Assembly (NCBI RefSeq): GCF_036860675.1
Contig: NZ_JAYKGK010000009.1
Coordinates: 1-64,000 of the forward strand
Length of the DNA: 64,000 bases
DNA from: Rosettibacter primus
GTDB lineage: Bacteria; Bacteroidota; Ignavibacteria; Ignavibacteriales; Melioribacteraceae
Reading direction: 5' to 3'
Positions 9,483-17,677 of this stretch are shown here, piece by piece. Both the position numbers and the translations under genes were made by a program. Below the pieces are notes generated by a model. The model had not been told where the DNA came from. It worked only from the letters and a program-made list of their open reading frames with translations, and ran no database searches. Each line of letters starts with the position of its first letter. Position 1 is the first letter of the stretch.

Positions 9483-10763
9483 TTATTCACAAAAATTTTT
9501 ATAAATTCCATCAGGCAAGTAAATCTTAAAATTGCCGCTGACTTGAAGTAAAGCGAGCATATAAAGCATCCCATCATAATATCTTCCGCGTCCACTTGGA
9601 ACGGGAAGGTTCCATAATTCTTCTACGAAATCTTTACGAATATCATCTGTTGATGACAAAGCCGCAACTGCATTCATAGCAATTAAACCTGGACTTCTTT
9701 CTTTAGAAAGAGGCTTGCCATCGAGAGTATAAAGATTCGGATAATCTTTAATTCCAAGAGAATAGAAAAATTTTAATAGTCGATTTGATTGTTCAATTGC
9801 CCATTCATCTTTTTTGAACCAGATATAATCAACAGCAATATTCATTGCAACACGCCAGGCATCATATTGAAAATTATTGTGACCTCCATTCCAAGGGTCA
9901 ATAGGTGTTCCATCAAAATTTGCATAATCTGGTGCTAATCCAGTTTTAGGGTTAACAGTCTTTTTCCAAAATTCCCTGCTCACTTTAGCAGCATCACACC
10001 AGAAATGATTATTTGTATTACTTAAGGTAGCCCAGATTTCATAAAAGTGCGGAAGATGATATGAAGGGTCAGTAAAATCATCAGCTTCTCCTGCAGGTAC
10101 AAAAACAACTTGTTTTTCTTTTTTATTAAACATATTGGTCACAACATTTCTCTTATCTGAAGAATCAGCTTTTGAGAGCATTGCATCCAAAATTTTTTGA
10201 GCTTCATTTTTATAATTGAAAATTCCTTCACCATCGCCCCATCTTGCAGATGCAAAAAGTAAAGCAGTAACAAACCATTCTTCACCATCTGATGCAGAAT
10301 TTGAATCAAGCTTTTCTCCATTATCTTTACAGTGCCAGGCAAAATAATTTTCTCTTTGTCCAGATTTATGCTGCATATAAGTTTTTGCCCATTTCCACAA
10401 TCTATCAAATTCTTCTTTCTTGTTTAATTGAACGGCAATCATCATTCCATATGACATTCCTTCTGTTCGAACATCGTCATTCCAGATATCTTTTATATAA
10501 GCCATATCAGAACCAACAGGATAATAAACTCGTTCAGTATTGTCATCTCCATAAAATAATTTTTGGAAAGCATTATCAATTTTTAATTTAACCTCGTCTT
10601 CTTTTTTGCTTAGCAATTCAACAAATAAGTTAGGATAATATTTTGAATAAAATGCTCCTTTTGATTTACTCTGCTTATCTGGATTAATAAACTCATTTGA
10701 AAAAATTTTACAATGTGTTAATGAAAGGAATATTAAACTCAAAATGAAAATTTTTAATTTCAT
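9483..10763 (-). CDS. GH8 reducing-end xylose-releasing exo-oligoxylanase-like enzyme
   Basis: I place the start at 10763, where GAGGTAATA precedes ATG and a hydrophobic signal peptide follows. The longer reading frame to 10820 would begin inside a stem-loop. The 426-residue product has the GH8 (alpha/alpha)6 pattern, with a proposed acid Glu101 in RTEGMSYGMM and a proposed base Asp301 in YDAWR. Overall similarity is to Rex-type enzymes, which cut xylose from the reducing end of xylo-oligosaccharides. A Cys at position 18 (LTHC) could be a lipobox, but His at -1 is unusual, so lipidation is doubtful. It lies between the carbohydrate-binding protein and GH115 genes. Confidence 0.88.
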   Translation of the reverse strand: MKLKIFILSLIFLSLTHCKIFSNEFINPDKQSKSKGAFYSKYYPNLFVELLSKKEDEVKLKIDNAFQKLFYGDDNTERVYYPVGSDMAYIKDIWNDDVRTEGMSYGMMIAVQLNKKEEFDRLWKWAKTYMQHKSGQRENYFAWHCKDNGEKLDSNSASDGEEWFVTALLFASARWGDGEGIFNYKNEAQKILDAMLSKADSSDKRNVVTNMFNKKEKQVVFVPAGEADDFTDPSYHLPHFYEIWATLSNTNNHFWCDAAKVSREFWKKTVNPKTGLAPDYANFDGTPIDPWNGGHNNFQYDAWRVAMNIAVDYIWFKKDEWAIEQSNRLLKFFYSLGIKDYPNLYTLDGKPLSKERSPGLIAMNAVAALSSTDDIRKDFVEELWNLPVPSGRGRYYDGMLYMLALLQVSGNFKIYLPDGIYKNFCE

Positions 10764-10794
10764 TATTACCTCAGAGAATTTTATAAACAAGAAT

Positions 10795-10840
10795 GGGGAA
10801 CTTGAAAATGGAGGCACCATTCATTAAAACCAAGTTCCCC
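10795..10840 (-). other. Intercistronic stem-loop between CBM and GH8 genes
   Basis: GGGGAACTTG (10795-10804) is perfectly complementary to CAAGTTCCCC (10831-10840). A nested AATGG/CCATT pair (807-811 with 817-821) lies inside the loop. It sits downstream of the carbohydrate-binding protein gene and upstream of GH8. No clear U-tract follows in the leftward transcript, so an mRNA-stabilising or processing hairpin is as likely as a terminator. Confidence 0.6.
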
Positions 10841-10858
10841 ACATCTGGATTAAGAGAC

Positions 10859-11719
10859 TTATTTCATGAGAATTAACTTTTTCACACTAATAAAATCATT
10901 TGCTTCTAATTTATAATAATAAATTCCTGAAGTTAAATTTGATGCATCAAGTTTTATTTTATGGTTGCCAGCATCAAAAATACCAGAAGCAATTTCTTTA
11001 ACTTTTCTTCCAAGAATATCATAGAGAGATAAACGTACTTTTCCGCTAACTGGCAATGCAAATTCAATTGTAGTTATTGGATTAAATGGATTGGGATAAT
11101 TTTGATATAGATTGTAAGTCAGCGGTTTTTGATTTTCATTTTCTACATCAACAGTTACTTCTGTAATCTTCAAATCATCGAAGTAATATATAATTGGGAG
11201 GTATATACTATTCATACTTTCACTCAAATGAATTGGGGCTCTTCCTTCTGTTACTCCAGCTGGAGTAGTAAATTCAAATGTTACTTGCTGCCATTCTGTT
11301 GTCATAACTACCTGATGAGCTCTTCCCCATTCTCTATAAGTAACTGGTTCTCCAACAGTGAAATTAACAACCGGTCCTAATTTATCCGCCTTTGCCATTA
11401 TAGAATATTTATATTTTGTATTTGGTTTTACTGTAAATGGTTCATTTACAACCTGAATATCCCAGGCATTTGAACCGAGTGCATCGATAATAACCTTTAA
11501 TGCTTTTATTCCATCATAAACTGGATTATCTACAATTTCAAAATATGCTTTGCCGTTTCCACCGACAAGTAAACTCCAACCAGCTGCATCTGTATCTACT
11601 ACTGGACCATATGTTGCTTCTTCAAAGCTACCATTAGGATTTATTGGTTGTGCAATGAATCCACTGATAGGTACAAAAAGCAAAAAAACACTGATAATTA
11701 AATGTAATTTATACTTCAT
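10859..11719 (-). CDS. Secreted carbohydrate-binding-like protein with T9SS tail
   Basis: The start is set at 11719 because GGGAGGTAAAATT precedes that ATG; an in-frame TTG at 11734 overlaps the ribosome-binding site. The 286-residue product has a signal peptide (about 1-24), a jelly-roll domain of roughly 150 residues like CBM4/9 family modules (NGSFEEATYG at the front, aromatic-rich strands), and an 81-residue T9SS type A sorting tail beginning QNYPNPFNP and ending KKLILMK. No catalytic motif is visible. I infer a surface or secreted xylan-binding protein that helps the GH10 enzyme or the uptake system. Ligand specificity cannot be read from sequence. Confidence 0.78.
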   Translation of the reverse strand: MKYKLHLIISVFLLFVPISGFIAQPINPNGSFEEATYGPVVDTDAAGWSLLVGGNGKAYFEIVDNPVYDGIKALKVIIDALGSNAWDIQVVNEPFTVKPNTKYKYSIMAKADKLGPVVNFTVGEPVTYREWGRAHQVVMTTEWQQVTFEFTTPAGVTEGRAPIHLSESMNSIYLPIIYYFDDLKITEVTVDVENENQKPLTYNLYQNYPNPFNPITTIEFALPVSGKVRLSLYDILGRKVKEIASGIFDAGNHKIKLDASNLTSGIYYYKLEANDFISVKKLILMK

Positions 11720-11758
11720 AATTTTACCTCCCAAATTAATAAAGTATAATTAGTCAAT

Positions 11759-13150
11759 TTAATTTGCTCTTCTTGCAGCAAGTTCAACTTCAATTTTTTC
11801 CATCATTTTATTATTCAGAGGATATAAAATCATCAATAAGCCACCAATCAAACCAGCAATAGCTGGATAGATACTCATTAGTAATTTAATTCCGTTTATG
11901 GTTTCTAATGTTTGTTCTTGATTAGCAACAAATCCATAATAAGCTAATAGCCAACCTACAATTGCACCGCCGAGAGTAAGACCAAGTTTTAACGAGAAAA
12001 GAGATGCAGCCATTAACAAACCTGTTGCTCTTCTTCCATTTTTCCATTCAGAAAAATCTGCAGTATCTGTATACATTGCCCATTGAAGAACAGAAACAGG
12101 ACCTAAAGCAAATGAGATGAAAAGATTTAATAGATAAGTTATCAAAACATCCTGCGGTTTCAGTATATAAAATAATGCACAAAATATCGAGCTTAATATT
12201 AATGCACCTGCATAAGTATTCTTTTTATCAAATTTTTTAGCAAGCCATTTGGTTAGAATTGCTCCTATAATTGTAACAATTGTTCCTGAGAGCATAAATG
12301 AAGAGGCTAAAACATCAAAAGAAACTTCTCCTTTCCAGAATAGAATGTTTAACTGTTGATCTTTTACATAATATTTGAAATAATACATAATTGATGAATT
12401 ACGAACCACAACATATAATAACTGAAATACTGTTGCCCCTGCAATTAATAACCATGGTTTATTATGAATTAAATCTTTTATATCCTGCTTAAAATTACTT
12501 TTTTGTTCTTTAGGAGGATAAACTCGTTCCTTAGTTGTCAAAAATGTAATTAAAAATAAAATAACAGCCAGAACCGAAAGACAACCCATAGCCCATTGCC
12601 AGCCAAGTGCTTCATTTCCCTTGCCAAAATATTTTACTAAAGACATTGTAGAAGCCTGAACAATCAATCCACCAACAAATGCAGCTACAAATCTGAATGA
12701 TGAAATTTCTGTTCTTTCAAGAGAATTAGGCGTAATAACTCCCATAAGAGCAGAATAAGGGACATTAATTGCAGTGTATGCCATCATTAATAAATTATAA
12801 GTAACATAAGCATAAATTAATTTACCGGTTACATCAAAGTTTGGTGTTGTAAATGTAAGAACTCCCATAATTCCAAAGGGAATTGATACCCAAATCAGGT
12901 AAGGTCTAAATTTGCCCCATCTTGTATTTGTCCTGTCTGCAATAGTCCCCATAATCGGGTCATTAACAGTATCCCAAATTCTGGTAATTAAAAACATTGT
13001 CCCAACAGTTGCAGCTGGAAGTCCAAATACATCAGTATAAAAGTACATTAAGAAAAGCATGAATGTCTGGAAATACAAATTGGAAGCAGTATCTCCAAGG
13101 CTGTAACCAATTTTTTCTTTTAATGAAAGTTTTTCTTGAGTTGTTTGCAC
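11759..13150 (-). CDS. GPH-family (MFS_2) sugar:cation symporter, probably for xylosides
   Basis: This is a 463-residue protein with about 12 membrane segments and the glycoside-pentoside-hexuronide features: an N-terminal KIGYSLGDTASNLYF segment and a DPIMGTIADRTNTRWGKFRPY loop. Members such as XynP and YicJ import disaccharides, xylosides or uronides with Na+ or H+. The start is a GTG with GAGG seven nucleotides upstream. The gene probably opens the MFS-CBM-GH8-GH115 operon, with a promoter candidate at 13314-13345. Given its neighbours I infer import of xylobiose or short (glucurono)xylo-oligosaccharides. Confidence 0.88.
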   Translation of the reverse strand: MQTTQEKLSLKEKIGYSLGDTASNLYFQTFMLFLMYFYTDVFGLPAATVGTMFLITRIWDTVNDPIMGTIADRTNTRWGKFRPYLIWVSIPFGIMGVLTFTTPNFDVTGKLIYAYVTYNLLMMAYTAINVPYSALMGVITPNSLERTEISSFRFVAAFVGGLIVQASTMSLVKYFGKGNEALGWQWAMGCLSVLAVILFLITFLTTKERVYPPKEQKSNFKQDIKDLIHNKPWLLIAGATVFQLLYVVVRNSSIMYYFKYYVKDQQLNILFWKGEVSFDVLASSFMLSGTIVTIIGAILTKWLAKKFDKKNTYAGALILSSIFCALFYILKPQDVLITYLLNLFISFALGPVSVLQWAMYTDTADFSEWKNGRRATGLLMAASLFSLKLGLTLGGAIVGWLLAYYGFVANQEQTLETINGIKLLMSIYPAIAGLIGGLLMILYPLNNKMMEKIEVELAARRAN

Positions 13151-13291
13151 TTTTAACCTCAGTAATTGTTAAGAGTTTTTTATTTATAAAAAGATTTTAT
13201 TGCTGTCAATAAAATTAAAATAGATTAAAACAAATCTTTATTCTTAATTATTATTATACTCAAGAATATTAAAGTACTTTTCTTTTTATCA

Positions 13292-13309
13292 GTTCAACAT
13301 TTATTGAAC
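13292..13309. promoter_or_regulatory. Perfect palindrome at the symporter promoter (operator candidate)
   Basis: GTTCAA-N6-TTGAAC, with 6-bp perfect arms, lies immediately downstream of the proposed -7 element of the leftward promoter, a typical position for a repressor site. It lacks the central CG common in LacI-family operators, so the cognate regulator is uncertain. Confidence 0.5.
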
Positions 13310-13313
13310 CGAT

Positions 13314-13345
13314 TAAATATAAGAAACATTTTTTTTAAATGTCAA
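13314..13345 (-). promoter_or_regulatory. Promoter candidate for the symporter operon
   Basis: On the minus strand TTGACA (13340-13345) is followed, 21 nt after its TTG, by TATATTTA (13314-13321). This is close to the Bacteroidetes-type TTG-N19/20-TAnnTTTG pattern seen elsewhere in the window. Confidence 0.5.
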
Positions 13346-13452
13346 CAAGAATTAAGAAAAGTAATCTCGGCGGGAATAATTTTTAAAACTATTTACGGAA
13401 TAAACATTTATTGAGACATGATTTCATGATTATAAGTTTTGTGCTAAAAGAA

Positions 13453-14487
13453 TCAATCCTTTTTTAGAACTTTTGTAGATTCTCTAATAATTAATTCTGT
13501 TTCTAAAACAACCTTTTCAACTGGTAACAATGTTGAAGATTCAATATTGCGTATTAAAATTTCAGCTGCTTTTTTCCCAATTTCTCTTTGTGGAGCTCTA
13601 ATTGTTGTTAATGGTACAGGATAAATTTTTGCATAAAAGATATCATCGTTGCCAATTATTGATATATCATCAGGCACACGAATATTTAAGTCTTTAAGAG
13701 CAAGCATAACAGAAAGGGCTTGTAAATCATTAAAACAAACTATTGCAGTTGGATAATCTTCTTTTTTACGTTTCTTGAAATATTCAATTGTTTTTTTGTA
13801 ACTCTCATCATAATCACTTCCTACAGGAACAATCATATCGGGATGAAAGACCAGAGTGCTTTCACTAAATGCATGACGAAATCCTTCAATTCTTTCCTGA
13901 GTATGTGATGAATGTGGTGGTCCTGCAAAATGAACAATTTTTGTATGTCCATTATCCATTAAATATTTTACAGCTTTTTTAATTGCTTTCAAATTATCTA
14001 TTGCAACTACATTTGCTTGTATTCCTTTCACATCTTCCAGAAGTACAAAGGGAAAGTTCAACATTCTTAAATTAAATAGATGTTCTATTTCTGCTGTGCC
14101 TTCTACAATTGGGGCTATGATTGCACCTTTTATATCTTTAGTAGAAAATAAATGAGAAAACTTTTTCTCGCTTTCATGATTATTTTCTGAACTGGTAATG
14201 ATAACAGAATAACCTTTACTATTTGCATACTCTTTGACTCCAGATGCAATCGCTGTATAAAATGGATAATTAATATCTTTGATTATAATACCAATGCTCT
14301 TATCCTGATTACCATTTTTAAGATTTCTTGCTATACCCTTCGGTCTAAAATTCAATTCTTTCATTACCTTTAAAATATGCTCTCTTGTTTCAGGTTTTAC
14401 TGTGTTTTTACCATTAATTACTGCCGAAACAGTTCCTTTCGACACACCTGCTTTTTTAGCTACATCAACTATTGTAATTTTTTTCAT
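13453..14487 (-). CDS. LacI-family transcriptional regulator of the xylan locus
   Basis: An N-terminal LacI helix-turn-helix (TIVDVAKKAGVSKGTVSAVING) is followed by a hinge helix and a periplasmic-binding-protein-like effector domain, about 344 residues in all. Two ATGs are possible, at 14493 and 14487. The second has the better distance to AGGA and is used here. The gene lies between the symporter and fucosidase genes and is the only dedicated regulator in the locus. Two CG-centred palindromes bracket its own promoter, which points to autoregulation. The effector is probably a xylan-derived sugar or uronate, by inference from context. Confidence 0.9.
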   Translation of the reverse strand: MKKITIVDVAKKAGVSKGTVSAVINGKNTVKPETREHILKVMKELNFRPKGIARNLKNGNQDKSIGIIIKDINYPFYTAIASGVKEYANSKGYSVIITSSENNHESEKKFSHLFSTKDIKGAIIAPIVEGTAEIEHLFNLRMLNFPFVLLEDVKGIQANVVAIDNLKAIKKAVKYLMDNGHTKIVHFAGPPHSSHTQERIEGFRHAFSESTLVFHPDMIVPVGSDYDESYKKTIEYFKKRKKEDYPTAIVCFNDLQALSVMLALKDLNIRVPDDISIIGNDDIFYAKIYPVPLTTIRAPQREIGKKAAEILIRNIESSTLLPVEKVVLETELIIRESTKVLKKD

Positions 14488-14514
14488 TCCCATTTCCTGA
14501 ACAAAATTGAAAAA

Positions 14515-14528
14515 TTAAAACGGTTTAA
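14515..14528. promoter_or_regulatory. LacI-type operator candidate O2
   Basis: TTAAAACGGTTTAA is a 14-bp palindrome centred on CG with one mismatched pair. It lies between the proposed transcription start and the regulator ATG, where binding could block elongation. Confidence 0.5.
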
Positions 14529-14543
14529 TATAATTTCATTTTG

Positions 14544-14575
14544 CAAAAATATTTTATTATTTATGGAAAATCAAA
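14544..14575 (-). promoter_or_regulatory. Promoter of the LacI-type regulator
   Basis: On the minus strand TTTG (14572-14575) is followed after 20 nt by TATTTTTG (14544-14551), an exact match to the TTTG-N20-TAnnTTTG pattern. The -33 TTTG is part of the O1 palindrome. Confidence 0.65.
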
Positions 14576-14582
14576 CGTTTGA
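14571..14582. promoter_or_regulatory. LacI-type operator candidate O1
   Basis: TCAAACGTTTGA is a perfect 12-bp palindrome with the central CG typical of LacI-family operators. It overlaps the -33 element of the regulator's own promoter, so binding should repress transcription. Confidence 0.62.
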
Positions 14583-14793
14583 GTAAATTACTTTTTAATT
14601 TTTTTGTAAACAATTTGGGAATCGTACTTTTATATGAAAAATTAAAACAAAATAATTTTTTGAAATTTCTTTTTATTAATAATCAAAATTTGTATTAGAG
14701 AGTTGATGCTATTTTAAGTTGAGGTAAAATTCTATCGGCTGGCATATGTATTTAATTGTTTTGAATTACACAAATGAATCAATTATAATTTTA

Positions 14794-16083
14794 TTAATAA
14801 TTGATTATTAATATTGTATCAATTGCATCAATTTTTTCTTTGGGAATTTTTATTGCAATTCCAAATGAGTCTTGTTTAAAACTAACTTTTGTTCCATCAA
14901 ATAATGAAATGCTTTTAATTTTTTTCCCAAAGTCTGGAATCAATAAATTTTGTTTTTCGTAATTAAGTATATGAACAAAAACTTTGCTATCCTTTTGAGT
15001 TGTTACACCCCATGATTTTGGAGAGATAGGTCCACCACGTGTCCCATAAATTGACTCTCCAAATTGATTCAACCATTTCCCAATTTCTTCAAGTCTTGAT
15101 ACAAATTCAGGTTGAATTTTTCCATTTGGCATAGGACCTACATTAAGTAAAAAGTTTGCATTGTTACCTGCTGCTTTTACAAGATATTGTATTAATTCCT
15201 TTACAGATTTGTAATTTTTATCAAGCAAATTAAATCCCCACGAGTTGTTCATTGTTTCACAAGTTTCGAGAGGAAGATTGCCGACTTTTGACTGGCCACT
15301 AAATCCAGAAGTATTTTGACCTGGCAAATCTTTTTCGAACATCTGAAAATCTTCTCCTTCTATTGGAGGCAAATGGTGATTATTACCAATCAAACAACCT
15401 GGTTGAAGTTCATGAATGAGTTTATAGATTTCATCCAATTTCCATTCAGCATCTTTTTTATCCCATAATCCATCAAACCATACACCAGTAACTTTTCCAT
15501 AATTTGTTAAAAGTTCTTTTAATTGTTCTTTCATAAAACTGATATAATTATTCCAGTTACCGCTATCTGGTCTGTTTGAATATTGTCCTGTTGAACCTCG
15601 CGGGAAATAATCGTTGTGGTACCAGTCAACAAGTGAATAATAAAAGAATAATTTAATTCCCTGTTTCTCACATTCATCAGCCAACATTTTAATAATATCT
15701 TTTTTATATGGAGTACGGTCTACAATATTCCAGTCAGATTGTTTTGTATGAAACATCGAAAATCCATCGTGATGTCTGGTTGTAATTGTTATGTATTTCA
15801 TTCCAGCATTTTTAGCTATCGATACCCATTCACTTGGATTAAATTCAATTGGATTAAAAAAATTTGCTACTTGTTCATAAGTTTTTTTATCAATCCTTTT
15901 ATTCTGCATCACCCATTCGCCATCACTTAGCACACTATAAATTCCCCAGTGAATAAACATCCCAAACTTAGCATCTTGGAACCAGTTTCGATTTTTTAAA
16001 TTTTCTTCTGAGGGGACATATTTGTATTGAGCCAAAATCAAACTAAAAGGCATTAATAATAAAAGTAATATAAATTTTTTCAT
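14794..16083 (-). CDS. GH29 alpha-L-fucosidase-family enzyme
   Basis: The product has a signal peptide (about 1-18, ending LILAQ) and a GH29 barrel with the hallmark blocks KFGMFIHWGIYS, TTRHHDGF and VWFDGLWD. Asp204 in the last is the expected nucleophile. At 429 residues it contains the catalytic domain plus a short C-terminal beta domain, without a T9SS tail, so it is probably periplasmic. GH29 enzymes remove alpha-L-fucose. Fucose is not a usual substituent of hardwood xylan, so its presence suggests a mixed hemicellulose such as xyloglucan or a pectic side chain. It lies between uxuA and the regulator on the same strand. Confidence 0.9.
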   Translation of the reverse strand: MKKFILLLLLMPFSLILAQYKYVPSEENLKNRNWFQDAKFGMFIHWGIYSVLSDGEWVMQNKRIDKKTYEQVANFFNPIEFNPSEWVSIAKNAGMKYITITTRHHDGFSMFHTKQSDWNIVDRTPYKKDIIKMLADECEKQGIKLFFYYSLVDWYHNDYFPRGSTGQYSNRPDSGNWNNYISFMKEQLKELLTNYGKVTGVWFDGLWDKKDAEWKLDEIYKLIHELQPGCLIGNNHHLPPIEGEDFQMFEKDLPGQNTSGFSGQSKVGNLPLETCETMNNSWGFNLLDKNYKSVKELIQYLVKAAGNNANFLLNVGPMPNGKIQPEFVSRLEEIGKWLNQFGESIYGTRGGPISPKSWGVTTQKDSKVFVHILNYEKQNLLIPDFGKKIKSISLFDGTKVSFKQDSFGIAIKIPKEKIDAIDTILIINY

Positions 16084-16176
16084 GGCTATTATTTTTTATG
16101 CAAATTAATGAATTAAACATGCAATAATTAATTATTATTTTCAAAATACATTCAGAAAAAAAAGTTATAATCACAA

Positions 16177-17370
16177 TTAAAATAATTTTTCTGAATAGAT
16201 TATCCCGAGCTCTAATCCTCTTAATTCTGCTAATGCTCTCATTCTTCCAAAAAGTGAATAACCAGGATATATTCCTTTTTTATTTTGGTCTGGAATCATA
16301 AGCCTACCATGGTCTGGACGCATGGGCATTCTAACATCTTTTCTTCCTGCATCAATTCTTTTTCTTTGTTCATAAAGAAGTATTTTCATTATTTCATAAA
16401 GATTAATATCTCCATTCAAATGGTCTGCTTCCATAAAATCACCATTAGAATTTCTTGTAACATTTCTTAAATGAAGAAAATTAATTCTATCTGCAAAACT
16501 TCTTGTTATATCAATAACATCATTATGAAAACCTGCTCCAAGAGAACCTGTGCATAATGTTAATCCATTATTATGTGAATTAAAAGCATTCAATATTTTT
16601 TCAATATTACTTTTAGAACTTACTATTCTTGGCAAACCAAGTAAAGAACGTGGGGGATCATCAGGATGAATAACCATAAATACATTTGATTCTTCAGCAA
16701 CAGGAATTATTTCTTTAATAAAATCAATAAGATTATTTCTTAAGTCTTCATCACTTATATCGGCATATTCATCCAAAGCTTTTTGAAATTCCTCGAGTGA
16801 ATAAGCTTCCCACGAACCAGGCAATCCAAATAATATTGTATTAATTAATTTTTCTTTTTGTTTGTCATTCAAACTCTGGAAATAAATTTCTGCTTGTTTT
16901 ATTTGTTCATCAGTATAATCTTTTTCGGCTCCATTTCTTTTTAGAATAAATAAATCAAAAGCTGCAAAAGCTTTTGTCTCAAATTTTGTTGTTATTGAAC
17001 CATCTTTATAGACTGCTTCTAAATCTGTACGTGACCAATCAAGCACAGGCATAAAATTATAACATACTGTATCAATACCACATTTACCTAAATTTCTAAT
17101 AGTTTCTTTATAATTATTAATATATAATTTGTAGTTGCCTTTTCTTTTTTTTATATCTTCATGAACAGGAACACTTTCTACAACTGACCACGTAAAACCT
17201 TCAGACTCAATAACAGTTTTTCTTTTTAAAATTTCTTCTACTGTCCACACTTCTCCAACTGGTATATGATGAAGTGCAGTAACAATTCCTGTTGCACCCG
17301 CTTGTTTAATTTCTCTTAATGATATTGGGTCGTTTGGACCAAACCATCTCCATGTTTTTTCAAATGCCAT
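16177..17370 (-). CDS. uxuA: Mannonate dehydratase
   Basis: The 397-residue cytoplasmic enzyme matches UxuA along its length: an N-terminal KTWRWFGPNDPISL, an internal VIHPDDPP metal-site block, LCTGSLGAG, and a C-terminal MRPDHGR. It dehydrates D-mannonate to 2-keto-3-deoxy-gluconate in the glucuronate degradation pathway. AGAGGA precedes the start at good spacing. In this locus it links GH115-released glucuronate to central metabolism. The isomerase UxaC, the reductase UxuB, KDG kinase and KDPG aldolase are not in the window. It is the first gene of the leftward block. Confidence 0.94.
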   Translation of the reverse strand: MAFEKTWRWFGPNDPISLREIKQAGATGIVTALHHIPVGEVWTVEEILKRKTVIESEGFTWSVVESVPVHEDIKKRKGNYKLYINNYKETIRNLGKCGIDTVCYNFMPVLDWSRTDLEAVYKDGSITTKFETKAFAAFDLFILKRNGAEKDYTDEQIKQAEIYFQSLNDKQKEKLINTILFGLPGSWEAYSLEEFQKALDEYADISDEDLRNNLIDFIKEIIPVAEESNVFMVIHPDDPPRSLLGLPRIVSSKSNIEKILNAFNSHNNGLTLCTGSLGAGFHNDVIDITRSFADRINFLHLRNVTRNSNGDFMEADHLNGDINLYEIMKILLYEQRKRIDAGRKDVRMPMRPDHGRLMIPDQNKKGIYPGYSLFGRMRALAELRGLELGIIYSEKLF

Positions 17371-17677
17371 TTAATCCTCTAATTATTTTTTGCAAAAATT
17401 CAATTAGCTCTATTTAATAACAGAAATAAGAAAGAACTAATTCACTTTATTTCAAATACAATAAATAAAAAGTGAGTTTATAATTTTAACAAAAATCTTT
17501 ACTGTATCACAAAATTAAAAATATTTACTATGGATCCATATTGTAATAAACATTCATAACTCTTCCAATTTTTTGATAAAAAAATTTTATTAATGCAAGT
17601 TTCTTTTACATTCCTTGACATTTACAGCATGGGAGAGTATTTTTTCGAGCCTAAATTAGGGGGTAAAAAGAATTAAA
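17371..17677. other. Divergent promoter region between uxuA and uppS
   Basis: These 307 AT-rich bases have no gene. The uppS promoter candidate is at 17615-17643. For uxuA only a weak TAATTTTG without a matching upstream TTG could be found on the minus strand. Confidence 0.5.
17615..17643 (+). promoter_or_regulatory. Promoter candidate for the uppS-bamA block
   Basis: TTGACA (17615-17620) is separated by 17 nt from TATTTT (17638-17643). This fits both a sigma70-type spacing and the local TTG-N20-TAnnTTT pattern. Confidence 0.5.

Larger units (their letters stand above)
13151..13452. other. Regulatory gap upstream of the symporter operon
   Basis: These 302 AT-rich bases contain no gene. They hold a leftward promoter candidate and a palindrome (entered separately). 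There is also a 12-bp direct repeat, AACATTTATTGA, at 13296-13307 and 13403-13414. The first copy lies in the palindrome. Confidence 0.6.
14488..14793. other. Gap upstream of lacI-type gene
   Basis: These 306 AT-rich bases hold no gene. The part nearest the regulator contains its promoter and two operator-like palindromes, entered separately. In the remainder (14583-14793) I see no clear signal. Confidence 0.55.

Noticed and set aside
10764..10820. Longer start for the GH8 enzyme
   Set aside because: It begins inside a stem-loop, and the signal peptide starts at the ATG at 10763 behind GAGG.
16150..16196. 11-bp A/T inverted repeat at the end of uxuA as a terminator
   Set aside because: The stem overlaps the coding end, is almost all A/T and has a 25-nt loop, so chance pairing is likely.
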